Shown here: positions 15,781 through 19,836 of the stretch, one piece after another | Layout: each line of letters opens with the position of its first letter | Position numbering within the stretch: position 1 is the stretch's first letter | Source of the DNA: UMGS1851 sp900555605 | GTDB lineage: Bacteria; Bacillota; Clostridia; UBA1212; UBA1255 | NCBI GenBank assembly: GCA_902472555.1 | Contig: CABROF010000040.1 | Coordinates: 1-19,836, forward strand | Length of the DNA: 19,836 nt | Direction of reading: 5' to 3' | Notes under the pieces: generated by a model | What the model was told of the DNA's origin: nothing | Database searches by the model: none | What the model saw: the letters and a program-made list of their open reading frames with translations, nothing else | Translations under genes and position numbers: made by a program

Positions 15781-15819
15781 ATTTCTCTCCTCCTTTAATA
15801 ATCGCTTATGTAAAAAATA

Positions 15820-17151
15820 TCACGTATGACGCTTTTTCTTCAAAATGAAACAAACCGCAACGCCGGCGGCGATAATAATCACAGCGCCGATACCGATTCC
15901 CCAATACAATCCGTTATTACCCTTTTTGGTATTCGGCACCGTCTGCGCGGAAGCAGTCGGCTCTTTGCTTGCCGAGCCGGTCGGAACAGGGGACTGCTCC
16001 TGCTGGGGCGATGGGGTCGCAGTCGACTGTACGGTAGGAGTAGCAGGCCTCTCAGTCGGTTGATCGGCGGAATAAACGCCGTACACCCCCAAATCATAAA
16101 TTGCATAATAAATATTTGCATCTTGTTCTTTAGGCATGTAATTTCCTAAAATTTCAAATTGGATGTACCGGGCAGACACTCCTTCTAAAGAATCCACGAT
16201 CGTCCCGGGCTTTGTATTGTCCGCATGATCGGCGCAAAGCGTATACGTCAGGTCGTCGCAGCTCACCAAAACCTTGTACATATAGTATTTATCTCCCTTT
16301 ACGAACCAATCCACCTGAATACGTTCTAAGTCATAAACCGCGCCTAAGTCTAAAATAAAGCCGAAGGGTTCATCCAGCATCCCATTTGTTTCATCATACC
16401 ACCCATTGTAGACTGCCTGAACAACTGTGCTCAGATCACCGTCGTTGATGTTCTCAATAGGATAGACGGCCGTCCAATTCAGTGCATTTCCCGCATTTTC
16501 ATATAATGTAATCTCATAGTCCAGTCGATTGTCATCTGGCGCCGGGGAAGAAGTCACCTCCGGCTGATGGTCGGAAAGAACGCCTTTAACAGTGATCTCT
16601 GACGTAGGGAAATATTCAGAATGCGTCTTATCACTGTCTCGGTAATTTCCAAAAATCTCTATCCGTATATAGCGGCCGCTCTGACCGGACAAGGAATCGG
16701 TAATTGTCTCCTTATCCGTTACATTCTCGGAATGATCGGCGGCCTTCTGATAAGTCAGGTCATCCGAACTGATTTCTATATTATATTTATAACTCCGTCC
16801 TCCTTTGGGATACCAACAAATCGCAATACTATCCAGATCATATACCGCGCCTAAATCCAACAGGATATAAAACGAATCCTCCAACAAATCGCCGTTATAC
16901 GAATCTGTCCCGTCTGCTTTATGATATTCCACCTGTGCAATCGTCTCCGGATCTCCGTCATTCAGATTTTCCAAAGAATAATCGGGATGTGGAGTCCAAT
17001 ACATCCGATATTTTTCCGGGGCCGTGGAACGGAGTGCAGTCTCATAGGTAAGAGGCTGTGCCTCCGCTCGGGCCATCTGCGGCAAAAGCTCTGAGAAAGT
17101 AAAACAGAAAATCAATATTAACAATAAAATATAATGTTTTTTTATTTTCAT
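15820..17151 (-). CDS. Membrane-anchored protein with two discoidin-like domains
   Basis: A 443-residue exported protein: signal peptide (~6-29), two F5/8-type-C/CBM32-like domains (~34-190 and 210-358), a Pro/Thr/Ser-rich linker (~363-408) that would span the cell wall, a membrane segment (~414-437) and a basic tail KKKRH. Both domains share the core LDLGAVYDL, ISSDDLTYQKAADH/SCDDLTYTLCADH and RYIRIEIFGNYR/RYIQFEILGNYM. Together with the triple-domain neighbour it makes five related domains. SD AAGGAGG precedes the start and the gap to the upstream lipoprotein gene is 22 bases, so both share the operon. Glycan binding is an inference from the fold. Confidence 0.88.
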   Translation of the reverse strand: MKIKKHYILLLILIFCFTFSELLPQMARAEAQPLTYETALRSTAPEKYRMYWTPHPDYSLENLNDGDPETIAQVEYHKADGTDSYNGDLLEDSFYILLDLGAVYDLDSIAICWYPKGGRSYKYNIEISSDDLTYQKAADHSENVTDKETITDSLSGQSGRYIRIEIFGNYRDSDKTHSEYFPTSEITVKGVLSDHQPEVTSSPAPDDNRLDYEITLYENAGNALNWTAVYPIENINDGDLSTVVQAVYNGWYDETNGMLDEPFGFILDLGAVYDLERIQVDWFVKGDKYYMYKVLVSCDDLTYTLCADHADNTKPGTIVDSLEGVSARYIQFEILGNYMPKEQDANIYYAIYDLGVYGVYSADQPTERPATPTVQSTATPSPQQEQSPVPTGSASKEPTASAQTVPNTKKGNNGLYWGIGIGAVIIIAAGVAVCFILKKKRHT

Positions 17152-17173
17152 GGTATTTCGTCCTCCTTCTGAA

Positions 17174-18574
17174 CTAACTTTCCAGCTCTACAAAACAGCC
17201 TGCGCCCGGCAGCAGAGACACCGTAATCTCACTGCCGGAACCGGCCTGTTCCAATCCGCCGGCACCCCATACCTGGTAAGTACAGGTTTTCTCCAGCTTC
17301 ACCGTCACCTGGCTTTCTTCACTTCCGGCTCTTTCAAAATTCATAATATACAATCCTTTTTTTCCGTTGTCCCGAAAACAACCCGCCAGAATTTGTCCGT
17401 CGCTCTCTATCTCTTTTACCATATCATAGGAATTTAAAAGCAGTGTTTCTTTTAGGACAGCCTCTACATCCTCCGGCAACCCGACGGTCAAAAAGCCATC
17501 GTGCGTATATGATAAATAGACACCTTTCATAGCATGAATCGCCTGATTGGTCTTTTGGACAATTCCATACACAGGGGTCTGTTCGCCTTCATAGGTAATC
17601 AGGCCGTCGAATATTCCACCCACACGCTGATTCGGATCCGAACCGTTTCGGGACCAATAAAGGAAATTGGTCATGGTTTTTGCCCCGAAGACTAAGTGAA
17701 GATTCGCAATAAAACGATACTCAGCTTCATTGGGAATACGGGTCCCTTTCCATGTTCCGTTATCATCATAAGAACCCCAGCGGCAGGACTGTAAAAAGCC
17801 CCCTATTGTAATGCCGTATTTTTCCGCGGTATTTCGGATATCTACCAGATTGACAACCATATTCCGAATCGACGCCGGATCGCCTTTCGGGTTCAGATTA
17901 TAGGGATAATAGTCAAAGTGGAGAATATTTACCGGAACTGTAGCACAAAAGGTATCCAGATATGTCTGATAAAATGTCTTGCCATCCTGCGCTTCAGCGG
18001 CCAGAGCACTGTTCTGGGCGTAATTCGGTAGGAGATTGCAGAGAATGATTTTATCCGCTGAGATCTCCTCTCTCAGCAGACCGGCAACTGTTTTAATTTT
18101 ATTGAAATTCTGGTATGACGGCTCGTCTACAATATTGTATCCAATCACCGCAGGGCTGTCCTTTGTCTGCTCAACTGCCCGGTAAAATTTTGTTTTATCC
18201 GTATATACCCCACCTAAATCAATCATTACAGACACGCCTACAGTTTCTGCGGCACACAGAGATTTTTCCAGCCAGTCTTCGTCCTGCAGTTCGGCATACA
18301 GATAAACCATATTGATTCCGGCTGCTTTTATTTCTTCATAGCGTTGATTTGCTTCCTCCTGGGTTGTCATTACATGCTTGCGTGGACCCTCCCATAAACC
18401 AATTATGATTTCCGTTGCTTCTCGTTCTTCTTCCATGCGTTTTAAATCCTCCTCGCTTACCAATTGATTCTGTTGCGGATTCTCTCTGTCGCCGGTTTGC
18501 TGACCACATGCACAGACGCATATCATTACCCCGACTGCCAGTAAACAGCAAAAGAGACGTTTTCCTTTCTTCAT
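17174..18574 (-). CDS. Glycoside-hydrolase-like TIM-barrel lipoprotein
   Basis: A 466-residue exported lipoprotein: signal peptide with lipobox V-C-A-C (acylated Cys23), a charged linker (~30-52), a (beta/alpha)8-like region (~56-370) and a C-terminal beta domain (~380-466). Barrel features: IIIGLWEGP, INMVYLYAEL, VIGYNIVDEP with Glu151 as a candidate acid/base, VNILHFDYYPYNLNP with Asp221, and YRFIANLHLVFGAKTMTNFLYW. It resembles clan GH-A-like and beta-galactosidase-like proteins of gut bacteria, but a second catalytic Glu on a later strand is not obvious. First gene of the operon, behind a near-consensus promoter and AAAGGAG SD. Its surface location and genetic link to murQ/murK suggest a MurNAc-containing glycan; family and substrate are unproven. 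Confidence 0.8.
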   Translation of the reverse strand: MKKGKRLFCCLLAVGVMICVCACGQQTGDRENPQQNQLVSEEDLKRMEEEREATEIIIGLWEGPRKHVMTTQEEANQRYEEIKAAGINMVYLYAELQDEDWLEKSLCAAETVGVSVMIDLGGVYTDKTKFYRAVEQTKDSPAVIGYNIVDEPSYQNFNKIKTVAGLLREEISADKIILCNLLPNYAQNSALAAEAQDGKTFYQTYLDTFCATVPVNILHFDYYPYNLNPKGDPASIRNMVVNLVDIRNTAEKYGITIGGFLQSCRWGSYDDNGTWKGTRIPNEAEYRFIANLHLVFGAKTMTNFLYWSRNGSDPNQRVGGIFDGLITYEGEQTPVYGIVQKTNQAIHAMKGVYLSYTHDGFLTVGLPEDVEAVLKETLLLNSYDMVKEIESDGQILAGCFRDNGKKGLYIMNFERAGSEESQVTVKLEKTCTYQVWGAGGLEQAGSGSEITVSLLPGAGCFVELES

Positions 18575-18607
18575 AATTTGACTCCTTTCTTGTATTCTGA
18601 TGGACGG

Positions 18608-18636
18608 AGTATATCATTTTTGAAATTTTATGTCAA
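18608..18636 (-). promoter_or_regulatory. Near-consensus promoter of the lipoprotein-murK operon
   Basis: Minus strand: TTGACA (18636-18631), exact 17-bp spacer, TATACT (18613-18608) with an extended TGA just upstream. The spacer holds AAAATTTCAAAAATGA, similar to half of the palindrome at 18699-18711, so the same regulator could act here. It lies about 34 bases before the start codon. Confidence 0.85.
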
Positions 18637-18697
18637 TAATATTTTATATTAATTGTAATTTAAATTCACAATAAGTAAAATTCCTCAGGTATCCGGT

Positions 18698-18736
18698 ATG
18701 AAAAATTTTCAGCAAAAATCTTGAGATATTTTTCAT
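18698..18736 (+). promoter_or_regulatory. Candidate MurR operator sites
   Basis: A perfect 13-bp palindrome TGAAAAATTTTCA (18699-18711) lies just upstream of the murR -35, and ATGAAAAAT (18698-18706) is repeated inverted as ATTTTTCAT (18728-18736) between the -35 and -10. RpiR-family proteins often bind AT-rich palindromes like this, in divergent intergenic regions. Confidence 0.55.
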
Positions 18737-18749
18737 CACGGGGTATTAT
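18721..18749 (+). promoter_or_regulatory. Promoter of the murR-like gene
   Basis: TTGAGA (18721-18726), 17-bp spacer, TATTAT (18744-18749). An alternative TATAAT at 18749-18754 would give a 22-bp spacer and is less likely. The spacer contains an operator half-site, consistent with autoregulation. Confidence 0.6.
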
Positions 18750-18778
18750 ATAATGGAAAAAAAGAGAGGGGCATACTT

Positions 18779-19618
18779 ATGGGCTTGACCTCGCGCATTA
18801 AGGGGATGGCAAAAAGTTTTACAAAGACAGATCAAAAAATCGCGGACTATTTTTTACACCAGTCGGAAACAGCGCTGTCTTATTCCGTAGCCGAATTGGG
18901 CTCCGTAACAGAGACCTCGCCTGCCGCAATTATTCGTTTTGTCAAAAAGCTGCGTTATGAGAGTCTCAGTGAATTGCGTTGCGATCTTGCCGTAGAGCTG
19001 TCTAAGACTGACCCTGGAGAAAAGACGCTTTTACTGCAAAAACAGGATACATGGCAAACAATCGCCGAAAAGTTAGTCTATCTCTCTCAACAGGTAGCAC
19101 AAAACACAAAAGAACTACTGAAACCAAGATCTCTGGAAAATGCTATCCTTCATATGCAGTCCGCTGAAAGCATTTATTTATACGGGATAGGGGCATCCGC
19201 TATCGTTGCCCAAGATCTGGCCTCTAAGCTGATACGTATCGGGAAAAAGTGTATTTTTCAGTCTGACAGCAGTATTCAGCTTTCTACATCCGTTCATACA
19301 AAACCAGAGGACGTGGTATTAGGTTTTTCATATTCCGGCCAGACAAGGGAAGTCTTAACCGCAATCCGACAGGCAAAGCACAACGGTACCTATTGTATTT
19401 GTATTACAAGTACTCAGCCGAATCCGCTACACACATTAGCCGACGCAGTGCTGCAGGTGCCTCATGTCGAAGATGAAATTCGAATCGGAGCCATCGGCTC
19501 CCGCTATGGAATGCTGTTTCTATCCGATCTCCTTTTCTTATGCACTGCGCAGGATCAGTATGACTTTGTAGAACAGGCCCTGCTCAATACGCGTAAAGTA
19601 ATCCAGTCTCTGCATTAG
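18779..19618 (+). CDS. murR: MurR/RpiR-family transcriptional regulator
   Basis: A 279-residue regulator: N-terminal HTH_6 domain (~1-77, with FTKTDQKIADYFLHQ, VAELGSVTETSPAAIIRFVKKL) and a C-terminal SIS sugar-phosphate-binding domain (~120-255, with SIYLYGIGASAIVAQDLASKL and VVLGFSYSGQTREVL). In E. coli MurR the SIS domain senses MurNAc 6-phosphate and releases the murQ operon; the divergent position next to an operon containing murQ and murK supports the same ligand here. SD GAGGGG lies eight bases before the ATG. RpiR paralogues sense other sugar phosphates, so the symbol depends on context. Confidence 0.85.
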   Translation: MGLTSRIKGMAKSFTKTDQKIADYFLHQSETALSYSVAELGSVTETSPAAIIRFVKKLRYESLSELRCDLAVELSKTDPGEKTLLLQKQDTWQTIAEKLVYLSQQVAQNTKELLKPRSLENAILHMQSAESIYLYGIGASAIVAQDLASKLIRIGKKCIFQSDSSIQLSTSVHTKPEDVVLGFSYSGQTREVLTAIRQAKHNGTYCICITSTQPNPLHTLADAVLQVPHVEDEIRIGAIGSRYGMLFLSDLLFLCTAQDQYDFVEQALLNTRKVIQSLH

Positions 19619-19744
19619 AGGACAACATGCCATAAATCGTCAACGAAAATATACTTCAAACGATTACTGCCTATGTAGGCGATGACATGGGATTCCAAAT
19701 TGATTTTTTGTGCCTTTTCAACTTCAATCCACACCGCCCGCAGG
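19615..19744 (-). other. Short open frame between murR and the CRISPR trailer, doubtful
   Basis: Minus strand, an open frame runs from the terminal CRISPR repeat into a stop (19617-19615) overlapping the murR stop. It reads VWIEVEKAQKINLESH, then IAYIGSNRLKYIFVDDLWHV. The composition is protein-like but there is no start codon or SD and I recognise no family. It may be the 3' end of a gene cut by the array, or chance. Confidence 0.25.
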
Positions 19745-19836
19745 GGCGGTGACGCATGAAGAATGGGAGTTAGAGGATGAGGAGGTTATTTCAATCCACA
19801 CCGCCCGCAGGGGCGGTGACCGCGGATTCTTCGTTT
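19722..19836 (-). CRISPR. Trailer end of a type I-C-like CRISPR array, continues beyond window
   Basis: Two 32-bp repeats (19722-19753 and 19789-19820) with a 35-bp spacer (19754-19788) and 16 bases of the next spacer (19821-19836). On the minus strand each repeat starts GTCACCGCCCC, has an 8-bp stem CACCGCCC/GGGCGGTG with loop CTGC, and ends GTGGATTGAA. This matches the type I-C repeat family (GTCGC...GTGGATTGAAAC), so crRNAs are transcribed right to left. The left repeat differs in its last base (G instead of A), as usual for the distal repeat, so the leader and any cas genes lie to the right, outside the window. Confidence 0.85.

Overview
The window looks like a chromosomal piece of a gut-type Clostridia genome (Bacillota). 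The order murA-walJ-rlmH, purine-rich Shine-Dalgarno (SD) sites of the AAGGAGG type, sigma-A promoters with extended -10 boxes, a small clostridial XRE regulator and Gram-positive surface proteins with C-terminal membrane anchors all point that way. No RNA gene, insertion sequence or transposase was seen.

Layout. (1) 1-2465, minus: a large exported glycoside-hydrolase-like protein (GH99/GH71-like barrel plus a CBM9/DOMON-like domain), cut by the left edge and 5' to a 466-bp gene-free gap. (2) 2797-5532, plus: a housekeeping group, murA, walJ-type metallohydrolase and rlmH, behind a good promoter. (3) 10573-5602, minus: a tightly packed polycistron, LURP-one protein, GNAT acetyltransferase, DUF308 membrane protein, P-loop kinase stub, flavodoxin, TfoX-like stub, M50 metalloprotease, patatin stub and ispE. 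Three of its members are visibly truncated, so this is a region of piecemeal gene loss inside an operon that otherwise keeps its reading order. (4) 10628-12250: a small hypothetical gene behind a sigma-E-like promoter, an XRE regulator, and remnants of a secreted serine protease and a PPC-like domain. (5) 18636-12251, minus, with the divergent murR-like regulator at 18779-19618: an operon for a surface glycan hydrolase-like lipoprotein, two membrane-anchored discoidin-domain proteins, MurQ (MurNAc-6-phosphate etherase) and a BadF-type MurNAc/GlcNAc kinase. (6) 19722-19836: the trailer end of a type I-C-like CRISPR array whose leader and any cas genes lie beyond the right edge.

The most interesting unit is region 5. 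MurR, MurQ and the kinase form the cytoplasmic route for N-acetylmuramic acid. Here they are encoded in one operon with three exported proteins carrying five discoidin-like domains and an unusual TIM-barrel lipoprotein. That arrangement suggests a surface system that binds and cleaves a MurNAc-containing glycan (peptidoglycan or its fragments) and feeds the sugar to MurK and MurQ. No transporter and no NagZ- or NamZ-like enzyme is encoded in the window, so the lipoprotein is a candidate for an undescribed activity; this is inference from context.
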